Of a DNA stretch of 64,000 nucleotides, positions 22,601 through 32,969 are shown in pieces. Position 1 is the first letter of the stretch. Each line of letters starts with the position of its first letter. The notes under the pieces were generated by a model. The model saw only the letters and a list, made by a program, of their open reading frames with translations, had not been told where the DNA came from and did no database searches. Source of the stretch: Cystobasidiopsis lactophilus (Eukaryota > Basidiomycota > Agaricostilbomycetes > Agaricostilbales > Chionosphaeraceae); the NCBI GenBank assembly GCA_001599975.1, contig BCIO01000002.1, positions 1,809,883 to 1,873,882 on the forward strand, written 5' to 3'. Both the position numbers and the translations under genes were made by a program.

Positions 22601-23161
22601 GGCTTCAACTTCGAACTCCCAGACTACCATCCACAAGGATCCCGTCGCCGCCCAGCCGGTCACCAAAGTGGCGCCCAAAGCCAACATTGCGGTCCACCCC
22701 GACTCGGAGCCATACGTCGAGCTGCCTGACATTGCCAGCGAGTTAGTTGGATCTCACATCTCTCACCGTCAAGCCATGATTGATGTCACTGCTCTCCAGA
22801 TATTCTGATTCTGACGACGACACCCAGGCTGCCAAAGCCGCTCGCCTGCCCGATTGGGCTCAATCCCCCGAGCTGCGAGCCGCTCTGCAGGCTCAAAGCA
22901 CCATTGATCCGGACGACATTTTCGGGGCGATCCAGCCGTTGCACATGGAAGGTATGTTTATGGCAGATCGCTAAGTGGTGGTCCTCCCTTGGAATCTGAC
23001 CCACTGCCTGCCCGACAGACATGTTCCGAGGTCGCAGCCGACCCTCGCGGTTCCGGGCACGTACAAGCTCTGCGTACTGGAGCGGCGCGGACGCGCTCAC
23101 GCAACAGGAGGAAGCGGCCTACGCGCGGAGAATGAACTACCAGTCGTTGGATCAAGAGTGA
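19639..23161 (+). CDS. SLI15: INCENP/Sli15, chromosomal passenger complex scaffold
   Basis: Scaffold that binds and activates Aurora kinase on centromeres and the spindle midzone. A first exon starting MACEDPRQRLASHSG (ATG 19639) joins NSASIAQFIKTPARQRQIF through an intron whose acceptor lies near 19850. A roughly 650-residue Pro/Ser/Thr-rich region with many SP/TP sites and basic patches follows, then a charged coiled-coil (QEQQLRDKRAAEKEEREQQR) and the IN-box: LPDIASE, YSDSDDD, LPDWAQSPELRAALQAQ, DPDDIFG, IQPLHMEDMFR, FRARTSSAYWSGAD. The paired serines of the TSS motif near the end, which Aurora phosphorylates in the family, are present. Stop at 23159-23161. Middle exon junctions in the low-complexity region are provisional. 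Confidence 0.88.
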
Positions 23162-23241
23162 TAGGACTGCTGCAATTTTGTGTGTAGAGCGCGGGCTGTC
23201 GTGCATCCATAGTGCTTTCGCAAGATTGCAAGGAAGACGGG

Positions 23242-24222
23242 TCACCGGGCAACGCTAGCCGCCACCATGTTCCGGCTGGTCGAGTCCGCCACTCGGATTG
23301 GTTCGGGGATTCGGGCCGCCGTAGCGCAGCTGAGGGCGAGTTGCATGCCGGTGCTCAAGCTGACCCGGTGACCCGCTGATATATAGACTGGCGTCGTGGC
23401 CTTCGCATCGGTGGAGATTCTGAGAGCCTGCGCACCGCCCACGCGTTAAGGTGAAACCTTCTGCAAAGTGCACACAACACGAGCTCACTGCACCCAGGAC
23501 TTGGTTGCCCGGCTCAGGGCTAGGAATTGCCAGCCAATCCCCTTGTTGAGTAAGGGCAGAGCGACATGCTTGGCGGAAGCCCTTCTGGGAAGCCCTGAAA
23601 GGCGGCGATGAGATCAGCGGATAGTACTCCTTGCCGACACCAATCGTGGGCACGCCGGCCAGAACGCCAACGCAGACAGCCAAACCTGCCTCCCGGTCGT
23701 GCAGGCGGCCGTTGCCGTCGACGAAGAAGACTTGGGGAAAGGGCGCCGCTTTGCTGTCCCGGTAAGTCTGGATAAGGTGGACGAGGGCTGGCGCTTCGCG
23801 CATGGCTAGGAAGGACGGTATGTACGGCTCGGTCAAGACCACCTCTTGATGCAGGACGTTGAGAGTTTCCAGGCTTGGAAACGCCAGCACAGCCAGGGTT
23901 GCCACCGCAGACAGGCCATCTTTTGAGGTCGAGATGTCAAGGCCTCCCACGCAGGACAAGCCTTCGATTGCGAGAACGCTGGCGTGGCGGCGTGTTGGTT
24001 GAGCGACTTCAGTGTCTGCAATGGCGCCGGGGACTCCGCCATCCAAAGGGCCTTTGCAATCATGGACAACCCGAAACGACAGCTCAGAATCTTCGAATTG
24101 CGCCTGAGCGCGCAGGGCGCGCTGTTGGCTGGTGTAGTTCGAACATGAGTCGACAAAGAATGCCCGGGGGAAAGGCCATGGACGAACCTGATCCACAGTC
24201 CCTTCTTCGATTCGAGCTCCAT
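23242..24222 (-). CDS. endonuclease V
   Basis: EndoV cleaves 3' to inosine; eukaryotic forms act mainly on inosine-containing RNA. Core motifs are all present: VGGLDIS (first metal-binding Asp), PYIPSFLAMREAPAL, VFFVDGNGRLHDREAG (second Asp), LAVCVGVLAGVPTIGVGKEYY (catalytic Lys). An intron after VLGA joins ALRISTDAKATTPVYISAGH, then LSTGMQLALSC and RIPEPIRVADSTSR, with stop at 23242-23244. Exon 1 is inferred as MELESKKGLWIS joined to QQRALRAQAQFEDSEL; this reconstructs the usual LW..Q..L start. The exon-1 donor (GTTCGT) is non-consensus, so that junction is less certain. Convergent with INCENP (80 bp between stops). Confidence 0.88.
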
Positions 24223-24409
24223 CCGTCTAGTTCTCGAGTTCAGCAGAGCCAGCCAGTACTGTAGTAGTAGTTCAGGGAAACGAGCAGAGCTCGCCGCTGC
24301 ATGGGAGTGACCCCCCAGACCCCCCATGACCTGGGGGGCAAAGGCGCGAATCTTGTTTACCCTCATCTGTCGCGTCGGTCCTTCTTCGTGTTCCCCTTTC
24401 CTTTGCATC

Positions 24410-25605
24410 ATGGCGTTGCTGCCTTCAAGAGCATCTGTCTTAGATTTCGAGACCAGCCGGGGTTATCGTGACTGAAGGCCTAGGGGTCTGTCTGAATGGA
24501 GGAAGGCTCGGTGGCGGCGAGCTACTCAGTCGAGCCTGACGCTGGCGTCTGATCAATTCATGGCGACAGACTGTTAGAATGCTAGGCACACGTCACCAAG
24601 GGGGTTGGCGAGAACAAAAAGGCCAAAAACGCTTCTCTTCCCGTTTCCTCCACCACCTCTTCTCTTTCGCCTGGATCAAATTTTACTCTGTAAGAACTCA
24701 GCCGCTCCCCCCTTGCAGCTAGAATGTAGGCTGACAAAAGAAGCTGATTGATCAGGGGGGCTTTACCTTGCTTCGACCTCAGCCTGTCCGGCTCGAACAG
24801 CAACTGCTCAAGGCCTTCAACCAAAGGCAGCCAGGTGTTCGAGTCTCCACTCACCGAGGTTTGTCCCCTAGCTTGTGGTTGAAGGTCACGCAGAGTGCTG
24901 ACTGAGGAAGAGCAACAGTGCGAGACCTCGGCGAGTGGACCCTTCGCAAGATCTCGGTTTCAAGAGCGAAGACCCAGCGATCCTTCCAACCGGCCTTCAC
25001 ATCGCGGCAGTGGCTACATCATCACGGCCACTTCCCATTGCGCTCTTTGTGGAGGTGAGTAGAGTTGCCGAAGCCACGAACCGACGAAGACTCAAGCCTG
25101 GGGCAGATGTGGAAGAGACTTGCTGGCCTCCAAGCTCACCGGCTCGAGTTAGTAAGAGAGTACAGGTGAGCGAGTTTGTCTGATTGCACGGGCTGGAACT
25201 CAAAGCGCTGATGCCACCACAGACATGTCATGGACCCATGGCAAAAGGCGGCCTCCGCTTGGGCACTGTGGGCATGATGGCCACTCGGAACGCTTTGGCC
25301 TTCACCGAGTGAGTGCTCATCACAAGCTTCGAGTGGCCAGGCCTTGACATGGGTGACCACAGCTTGGTCGCAGTCAATTTCTTCACCAGCGACATCCGCT
25401 CCCTGCTCCATCACCGCCTACAAGCAACTGAACAAATACATTTTGTGAGTGCAGCCCTTTGCATGATTTCCAGAATGTTGCTGAGTGGGGTTGGCCGACA
25501 GCCGGCGCGTTGCTCGAGCGTGCCGGGCCCTTTGAGGCTGGGATGTTTCGTAGGTGGCTCCTTGCAGGCCTTCACTGTGAGCATGATCTGATGAGACGCT
25601 TGTGA
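24410..25605 (+). CDS. unidentified multi-exon gene
   Basis: I do not recognise this protein. On the plus strand several frames are bounded by good splice signals: ALFVE with a GTGAGT donor near 25054; GPMAKGGLRLGTVGMMATRN ending AFTD at a GTGAGT donor near 25309; then LVAVNFFTSDIRSLLHHRLQ to IHF with a GTGAGT donor near 25444; then WGWPTAGALLERAGPF and EAGMFRRWLLAGLHCEHDLM, with stop at 25603-25605. An upstream exon may begin MALLPSRASVLDFETSRG at 24410. The first junctions are not resolved, and the minus strand also has a 90-codon frame (24582-24854). The C-terminal exons look genuinely coding; the product is unknown. Confidence 0.4.
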
Positions 25606-25745
25606 TCTTCTCCCACTCTCCTTTTCTGACTCTTCTCAATACCCTCGCGAACCATAATTTTTTCCCACGCCTATGAAATCGAAGCCATGACCTGCCAGTT
25701 TACTAGTTTTCCACCACCACCACCATCCTTTCTGGCGGTGCGAAG

Positions 25746-26569
25746 ATGTCCAAGAAATCTTCCAGCAGCTTGGTGAGCGCGTTCGCTGGACGGCGCTGGG
25801 CGCCCACCGAGTCCTGCGCCGTCCCTTAAGTGTTCGCGGCTTTGTTGACCGGGCGAAATGTGAACAGGAGCAAAAACGGCGCGATGTGAGGGCCCCGTCG
25901 CAGGCGTCGATAGGTTTGGAAGAGTCTGAAGAGGTTCGCGCAGATTGAGAAGTACAGCGAGGGCATCTTCTACTCAGCTCGCTACTCGGGTGCGTGCCTC
26001 GCTGCCTGCTCTCCTTCGCTGCTTGCCACTGCTCACGTCGCTGCCCTTTCAGACGAGGAGTACGAATACAGGTGAGCCCACCAGAGATGCTTCAAGCTCG
26101 CGACGCCTGCTCAATTGTCCTTGTCTCGGCGCGAAACAGACACGTTATCCTCCCCAAGCCTGTACGGGCCTATCTCGCTCGCTCCGTCTTCTAAAAGCGC
26201 GCCAGCTGAGCAAGCCCCCTGACCACAGCTGGTCAAGTACCTACCAGAAGAGCGGCTCCCAACTGAAGACGAATGGCGGGGATTGGGCATTCGACAGAGG
26301 TGCGCACTTCCCACCGAGGCGCTCGGTGTGCTTGCGCTCACTCGGTTTTCGTTCAGTCCCGGATGGGAGGTGGGTCTCTAGTTGCTCAGTGTTCTGGCTA
26401 GCTGGCCCATGCTCGCTCTCACCAGGCCTACATGCGCCACTCGCCTGAACCAGCAAGTTCTCCTTGCAATTGTTTCTATAGTTAAGAGGGCTCACTTGGC
26501 CTGCTTCAATCACAGCACATTCTCCTCTTCAAGCGCGAAAAGGATTACCAAGAGAAGTTCGCCTCCTGA
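25746..26569 (+). CDS. CKS1: cyclin-dependent kinase regulatory subunit Cks1/Suc1
   Basis: Small CDK-binding phosphate adaptor. Nine exons can be joined exactly: 25746-25772, 25868-25885, 25944-25989, 26053-26071, 26140-26161, 26229-26299, 26357-26369, 26426-26452, 26516-26569. They total 297 nt, giving 98 residues plus stop. The product starts MSKKSSSSLEQKRRD and runs through IFYSARYSDEEYEYRHVILP, EDEWRGLGIRQSPGWEAYM and HSPEPHILLFKREKDYQ, covering the anion site (Arg, Trp) and the hinge HxPEPH. The loop present in yeast between HVMLPK and the LTEDEW segment is short, as in animals. Intron 8 (26453-26515) has a GCAAGT donor. Exons are as short as 13 nt. Confidence 0.93.
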
Positions 26570-26914
26570 AGATGGCAGCGGGCCTCCACCGCCCAATTCC
26601 AGCATCCCCTTCGTCCTCCGCGTCGCCGCCTTGCATTCCATTCCAACAGCGCGCCTTAGGTTGCCACACGCTTCTGCACAACCCACAGCACCCCGGCGCG
26701 CCCATACCCCTGCCTGCCTCGAATCGCGGTATTTTGTTCGCATCTCTGCATCTCCCCGCCGCTCCCTTCGTTCCCTTGCTTCAAGCGTTTGTAGGAAAGT
26801 AGCCAAGGGTTAAAGGCGATGTGGCTCGTCTTCCGCCACCATTGTAAACCGTGACCGAACCTTTTCTGACGCCGGCTTTTGTTGCTACTGCTTGAGCTCC
26901 TTCGACGACCCAAG
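26570..26914. other. intergenic, CKS1 to NBP35
   Basis: About 345 bp between two tandem plus-strand genes. It is C-rich in its first half (many CCNCC words) and contains no coding exon or RNA I can recognise. It presumably holds the CKS1 terminator and NBP35 promoter. Confidence 0.4.
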
Positions 26915-28098
26915 ATGGCAATCGACACCCGCGTCCTTTCCGATCGCCCTCAGGATGCGCCAGAGGCCTGTCCAGTATGCCCTCAAACCTCAGGGCAGGG
27001 TGCCACACAACAGGGACCGAGCTGAGCAATTTTCGTTCGTTGCAGGGCACCGAATCCGAGACCGCTGGCAAGGCTTCTGCGTGCGAGGGCTGCCCAAACC
27101 AAGCTATCTGTTCAACAGCGCCAAAGGGACCGGATCCAGACCTGGAGCTGGTCAAGGCGCGCATGGCGTCGGTCAAGCACAAGATCCTGGTCCTCAGCGG
27201 CAAGGGCGGCGTGGGCAAGAGCACGTTCACCAGCGCCTTGGGCTGGGCGTTATCTGCTGATGAGGACTGCCAGGTGAGTAGCGAACGAGCTCTCTTGCCC
27301 TCTAGCCGCCAAGAACAGCGAGCTGACTGATGCTTCTCGGTGGCGAATTCGCACAGACCGGCGTCATGGACATTGACATCTGCGGCCCCTCGCTGCCTGT
27401 CATGCTAGGCCTTCAGAATGAGCGGCTTCATGCTACCTCGTCCGGCTGGTCGCCCCTCTATGTGCTGGACAACCTCTGTGTCATGTCGATTGGCTTCCTC
27501 CTGCCGTCTGCCTCCGAAGCCGTCATTTGGCGCGGGCCGAAGAAGAACGGTCTCATAAAACAGTTTCTTAAAGATGTCGACTGGGGCAACCTGGACTATC
27601 TCGTGGTGGATACGCCGCCGGGCACGTCGGATGAGCACCTCAGCATCACCCAATACCTCAAGGAGTCGCAAATCGACGGAGCCGTCATCGTCACGACCCC
27701 ACAAGAGGTTGCCTTACAGGACGTGAGGAAGGAGATCGACTTTTGCCGCAAAGTTGGCATTCGCATTCTCGGCGTCGTCGAAAACATGAGCGGCTTCGTT
27801 TGCCCCAGCTGTCACGGGCAGAGCGACATCTTCGTCCCCAGCACTGGCGGTGCCGAGCGACTATGCAAAGAGCAAGGCCTTCGCTTGCTCGGCAAGGTGC
27901 CGCTGGACCCGCGCATTGGCAAGAGCTGCGATCTTGGGGTTAGCTTTTTGGACCAGTACCCGGAGAGCAAGGCGACCCTGGCCTACTTAGACATCGTGGA
28001 AGGTAAGCCCTTTTCAGTCTTCCTTCTGGCCACCGCCGCCGCTAACGCAATAACGCTACCGTCTAGAGCTGCGCTCAATCGTCGAGGACGGTGCCTAG
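26915..28098 (+). CDS. NBP35: cytosolic Fe-S cluster assembly factor Nbp35
   Basis: P-loop scaffold of the cytosolic iron-sulfur assembly machinery. Exon 1 starts [21 protein letters not shown] phase-0 intron (donor near 26980) joins [20 protein letters not shown], recreating the C-x13-C-x2-C-x5-C N-terminal cluster that separates Nbp35 from Cfd1. The Walker A deviant motif [10 protein letters not shown], then [45 protein letters not shown] and the bridging CPSCHGQSD CxxC site follow. The last intron joins LDIVE to [10 protein letters not shown], with stop at 28096-28098. Convergent with RAD52 (75 bp). Confidence 0.95.
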
Positions 28099-28173
28099 GT
28101 GGATATCTCGAGCGGGCGCTGGTATTGTAAAATGCATGTAATGTGTACAAAGAGATTGTAGATGCCAGAGTCT

Positions 28174-30384
28174 TCACGGACCGAGCTTGGGCCTCTTCAC
28201 GCCACCCTTGTCGTCGGTGGTCAGAACCTGCAGCGGCGAACGAGGCCCGCCGAGGTGTGGGGCAGGCGGCGCGCCCTCGTTCTCATCGTTGGGTGGACCC
28301 TCGGGCGGGCTTGAGCGAGATGGCGAATGAGCATCGACAGAGTGGCAGCAGGGGAGTCTCTCACTCACCTTCCGGTGGGCGCGGCCCTTTTCAAACCCCG
28401 CGCACTGGCAAAGCCGCCCCCAAATTGGCCAATCTCGGGCACAGCACGCGCTCCGACTGCAGCGGCCTCACCCACGCCCGCAGAGGGGATGGTGACTGCT
28501 TGCCTGGTGTTGGCTTGAAAGTTGAGGCTGGGCAACGCAGCGCCAGGCGGTCGCCTTGGAGCCTGAGGAGCTGGGCTGGGCCGAGAAGCCTGGAGTTGGG
28601 CTTTGGTGACAGGAGCACTGCGGCTTTGGTCGATGGCGAGGGGCTGCGAAGGTGGAACTTGAGGAGGCTGGAGAGCCGACGAGCCGGTGGTCCTGGCAGG
28701 AGCTCCGGCAGCGTGGTCACTGGTAGTAGGAATGGGTCGGCCTGGGACCTGAAGGACAGAGAATGTCTCTCACGCTTCGGGTTGGCCGCCACTGCTGGGC
28801 CGGCTGCTCGAGACCGCACCAGCGGGATAGTTGGCTGGGTTCAAGTCGATTTCGTCCAGCATCGACTCATCAATTTCTGAGAAGTAGGTGTGCGATTGGG
28901 CTGTCACTGGTCTGTCGATTGCACCGGCTGTGAAAACGGCGCGGCCCAGATTGGACGGCGCTCTCGGTGCCGCTGCGTTGGCCGGTGGTATGGCGCGAGG
29001 ACCATTTGCAGGCGGCGTCGGCCGCGGAGGGTTGGGCCTGACGGCTTGAGGGGGCGGCGGGCGTTCCGTCGACGGGCCGGCTGGTGGCGGTGGCGGATGC
29101 TGAGCCGGTCGGGCGCCTGCTGGAGGTGCGGGCGGTCGGGCAGGGGGTGGCTGCGGTCGGGATGGAGGCGCAGCTTGGGCGGGACGGATGTTGGAAGCGG
29201 GTGGAGGCGGGCGTGACATCTAGCGGGCCTGCTTGAGCGAACGGCCCTTTCATCAGCTTTGAAAGACTCAGCACCCACCGAAGGCGGAGGATTGCCTGAG
29301 TGCTTGAGCTCCGGGACATTGGACGGCTCGGTGAGCAGGTCGTGAGGCAAGATGTTGTCTGTTGAGGTCTGGGCGGTGGATGGCGGATTGCGGCCCACTG
29401 GGCCTCGGTATAATTGGTCGCAGTCCCACTTGGGCTGTCAAGGCGGTAATCAACAACAGCTCCTTGGGTTACTGGAGACCCGAGGGCCAGGGCCTGAGAC
29501 GTACTTTGGAGGCCTTCATCTTCCCAATTTCGTTGACGTACGATTTGTCGTAGAGGCAGTTGCCGAGCAGGTTCCCAAAAGTCCGCAGAGCTCTCTTGAT
29601 GGCATCTGTCACGGCTTCTTTCTTGCACTATGGGTAGCGGGTCAGCCCTTCGCGGCGCTTTGATGGTGGCAAGTTTGAGCCCACCTTGTCGAGAGCATCG
29701 GCCTTGCTCTTGACGCCTTCTGCTTTGCCGTAGCCAATGTCTTCGCGGCAGCATCCACCTCTGATGGTCACTTTGACGATGGCAGTGACGCCCATGCTCC
29801 ACTTGCCGGTCTCGACGTTTTGGTCAATCTGGTCGGCTTGTTTCAAGCAAAGCGCGCACGCCAATGAAGACTTGGACACGTACAAAGTCTACCTCCAGGC
29901 TCTTGACTTCGGAGGACCAGCCGTCGAAGCCAAAGATCTCGTTAGCGAGGTTAATCACTCGCCAGCCCTCGATGTAGGTCAGCTTGCCTGCCCGCCGAGC
30001 CCCCATCTGTCAGCTAGCCGCCTCCGGGCATCTTTCGTAACACAAACGCACCTCCACCAGCTCCTTGACGTGTGGCAAGGTACTCGGGGCCCAGCTTGAG
30101 CGCAACTGGACCGTTCTTCGTGTCAGTGTTTACTTCTCGCGGACGGTCAAGGGAAATGGCGCCAACGGAGGGATCCAATGCGCTCTACATGACCGCCGCC
30201 GCCGTCTGATCCACACATGAGATTTAGATTCCTGAGGACTTGGTAGCGAGCACGCACTGGAGGTGTTGGCCAGGGTGGTGCTGAGAAACGAGTTGCTGCT
30301 GTTGGCGTAGCCAAGATGCGATGAAGTGCCGTCAGCGAACGAGCTGCCAGGCGAACAGAAGGGCAGTCGTGTAGACTGGTCCAT
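28174..30384 (-). CDS. RAD52: Rad52 homologous-recombination mediator
   Basis: Promotes single-strand annealing and Rad51 loading. The conserved N-terminal ring domain is spread over exons reading [88 protein letters not shown] and the [20 protein letters not shown] segment. The C-terminal half is Pro/Ala-rich and ends [15 protein letters not shown] at 28174. The last intron (GTGAGTGAG donor near 28368) joins LKRAAPTG to [13 protein letters not shown]. Exons 5' of KLGPEYL are uncertain; the start at 30384 ([13 protein letters not shown]) is a provisional choice, and the intron before YIEGWRVIN would be short (37 nt). Confidence 0.85.
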
Positions 30385-30792
30385 CTGGGAGCGGATAGGC
30401 GGGTCGAGCGGCTTCGAAATCGAGTGCCTCCGTCGTTCGAAGGCAACAACTTGAAATCAAAACAAGGTTCGCTCGCGCCCGCTCGCCCGAATACGACTCT
30501 CTCAATAGTCCATACAAGTCCCATACAGTGCTTCATATTTAAGCGATCAAGCACCATCTCCGCGACCACTCTCCCGAGGATCTCCGCGACCACTCTCCCG
30601 AGGCTACGGGTTTGGCTGGCGGGCAATGGATGCTCTGAACTTCTGCTGAGGCGAGGCCAATTCGCTCAGACAACGTCTCAATCCGTCTCACGGCAACTAC
30701 CGAGAGCTCAAGAGACAAGGGTGGCGTCAGAGGGAGCAAAGCGAAGTGGCCTTTGCAAGATATGGCTATGGATTGTCCAGTCAAATGCTCGC
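30385..30792. other. intergenic, RAD52 upstream / RPP2 downstream
   Basis: About 400 bp between the provisional RAD52 start and the RPP2 stop. It contains a perfect 24-bp tandem duplication (listed separately). A minus-strand frame crosses part of it but has no recognisable domain. It may include RAD52 leader exons I could not define. Confidence 0.4.
30556..30603. repeat. 24-bp perfect tandem duplication
   Basis: The 24-bp unit at 30556-30579 (starting ATCTCCGCGACCAC, ending CTCCCGAGG) is repeated without change at 30580-30603. Only two copies are present. It lies upstream of RAD52 in the presumed promoter region; it could duplicate a regulatory site or be a recent slippage event. Confidence 0.9.
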
Positions 30793-31634
30793 TTAGTCCT
30801 GTTTGGGAGGCGGGCGTTAGAGTCAAATCCCAAGCGACGGTCAGATGTCAATAGACGCACGAAGAGACCGAAGCCCATCTGAAAGGAAAAGGACAAGTGT
30901 CAGTCTCCGGGAGTCTACAGCTCAGCATCAGGAAAATGCTACTCACGTCCTACATCGCACGAACAGGTCCAACACGTCAGTTGGGGCGGCATAACGATGC
31001 GAAGGAACACGAACATCCTGTGGTAGAACCGCCGGGTGAGCTCGCTTTCAAAAAGAACAGAGAGCGGCGCTCTGGGCCAAAGGCGACTCACATCAGACTC
31101 CTCCTTCTCCTCCTCCTTCTTCTCCTCCTTGGCCTCCTCGCTGTGCATCCATGGCATATTGAGAAAGGTGGTCGAATGCTCACACCAAGACAAAAACCTA
31201 CGCAGGGGCGGCGCCGCCAGCACTGTTGACACCATTTCACGGTTAGTTGCGAAGCACACGACTGAAAGAGGATCGACGAACGCAGCGGCAGCACCAGCAG
31301 GGGCGGCAGCTCCGCCACCGGATGGGACGGAAGCGAGCTTGGCGGAGCCCTCGGTAATGAGCTCGTTGATGTCCTTGCCCTCAACCTCAGACAGGAGCTT
31401 GGAGAGACGCTCGTCCTCAGCCTCGATGCTGCCGACAGTCGTCGCTTTGAGCTTGCGACCAAAAGATGCAGAAAAGCAAACGCACCCAACAGCGGACAGG
31501 ACGCCCTTGATGTCGGCGGCGCTGGGCGAGGCGTTGCCGCCGGATTGCAGCAAAAGGTACCTGTTGAACAACGTCAAGCTCACAGGAGGCAAGCAAGGAA
31601 GAGACCATTTCATTTACGCAGCGATGTACTTCAT
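30793..31634 (-). CDS. RPP2: 60S acidic ribosomal protein P2
   Basis: Stalk protein of the 60S GTPase-associated centre. Exon 1 encodes MKYIAA (ATG 31632-31634); the next starts [17 protein letters not shown] and ends LSAVG; then [40 protein letters not shown] and the acidic [17 protein letters not shown] 213-nt intron (30879-31091) leads to an 18-nt exon MGFGLF (30861-30878). A further intron (30799-30860, branch CTCTAACGCC) leads to a 6-nt terminal exon, GAC TAA (30793-30798), which completes the universal MGFGLFD tail. Shares a 245-bp divergent promoter with RPS15. Confidence 0.93.
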
Positions 31635-31879
31635 GCTGCATGAAGTGTTGCATGAGCCAAGGCGCTGGAGGAGACAAAGCAGGCTCTGCACCCACATTGA
31701 CCTATTGAGGAATTTAAGCTTGTTAGCCCCAGCAATGGATGCAGCTCAAGCTGAATTTTGGGGGAATCTCTCGCCGGTTTTTCTTTTCTCGCACCAAATG
31801 TGGCCACACGCTTTTTTCGAGTACTGGTTTCCACGTCCTTTGGTTTCGCCCGCCAAGTCGTCTTTTCCTCCTACCCATC
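31635..31879. promoter_or_regulatory. divergent ribosomal-protein promoter, RPP2/RPS15
   Basis: The 245 bp between the two ribosomal-protein start codons must hold both promoters. It includes pyrimidine-rich tracts (TTTTTCTTTTCTC) typical of ribosomal-protein leaders. No clear TATA box. Confidence 0.55.
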
Positions 31880-32638
31880 ATGGCTGACCAAGAAGGAGCT
31901 ACCAAGCGCCGCACCTTTAGGAAGTTCAGCTACCGTGGCGTTGAGGTTCGTGGCCGGCAGTCTGCCTGCGTTTTCAGGAGAAAGCAGCGTCTCACCCTTT
32001 TCGCGGTCGCAAACAGCTCGACGCCCTCCTGGACTTGTCCACCGAGCAGCTGGTCGACCTCGTTCACGCCAGAGCCCGCAGACGATTCCAACGGGGCTTG
32101 AAGCGCAAGCCTTTGAACTTGATCAAAAAGGTGCGCCTGCTTTGCGTTGTCCAGGTCCCGCGCTGTGGCTGATCGCCTTTTTGCGGGCTTGATTACAGCT
32201 TCGCAAGGCCAAGAAGGAGGCCCCAGCAGGCGAGAAGCCAGCCATCGTCAAGACCCACCTCAGGTTCGTTGGACCTGCCTCCGCTCGCTGGCTTGTTGGC
32301 TCACTCCGTTTGCGTCAGAAATATGATTGTGGTCCCCGAGATGATTGGCTCCCAGATTGGCATTTACAACGGCAAGGTGTTCACCAACATCGAGGTCAAG
32401 GTGCGTTGCCTGGCCCGCCTCAAGGTTTGAGGGCGAGGATTTGACATTTTGGTTGCCGCCCAGCCCGAAATGGTCGGCTTCTACCTCGGCGAGTTCTCGA
32501 TCTCGTACAAGCCCGTTCGCCACGGTCGCCCGGGTATCGGCGCGTGAGTGGCTCTCCAGTGTCGCTGCCAAGAAATGGATACCTAAATGCCGCGCTTGCC
32601 ACAGCACCAACTCGTCCCGCTTCATCCCCCTCAAGTAA
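31880..32638 (+). CDS. RPS15: 40S ribosomal protein uS19 (Rps15)
   Basis: Small-subunit head protein. Exons in order: [22 protein letters not shown]; then [109 protein letters not shown]; and [10 protein letters not shown], with stop at 32636-32638. All positions match the conserved eukaryotic family. Five introns sit in a gene of about 150 codons. Divergent from RPP2. Confidence 0.95.
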
Positions 32639-32969
32639 ACTGGCAGGCAGGAGGATACGGGCTCGGTTGTCTTACCGTCTTTGGAACGAAGCATTTTTCT
32701 ACTTTTCCGGACCAGACGCTCTTTTAAGGCAGCCACTCCACGATGAATGAATGCATGCAAAAGTGAAACTATCTACAAGGGCTTAAAAGAGAGCGCCACC
32801 CTATTCTTTCTGGCGAACAAGAACAAAACCGAGCGAATGATTAAGCCAGATGCGAGCACCAACGGAGCCGGGTGGAGTATGTGCAGTGGACGAAAAGTGA
32901 AGCGAGAAGAATAGAACGAGGTGGGTGTGGAATAATGCTTGCTAAAGGTGTCTGGTGTGTTACACCATA
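32639..32969. other. convergent intergenic, RPS15 / CDK1-like
   Basis: About 330 bp between two converging stops, less GC-rich than the genes. Contains only 3'-flank sequence as far as I can see; no gene recognised. Confidence 0.45.

Noticed and set aside
24582-24854. 90-codon minus-strand frame NTWLPLVEGLEQLLFEPDRL
   Set aside because: It starts with GTG, lacks supporting neighbouring exons, and the plus strand shows better splice signals across the region, although the strand is not fully certain.
30879-31091. Intronic C/D-box snoRNA in ribosomal P2
   Set aside because: Only partial C- and D-box words are present, with no terminal stem and no recognisable guide; kept as a question in the findings rather than as a feature.
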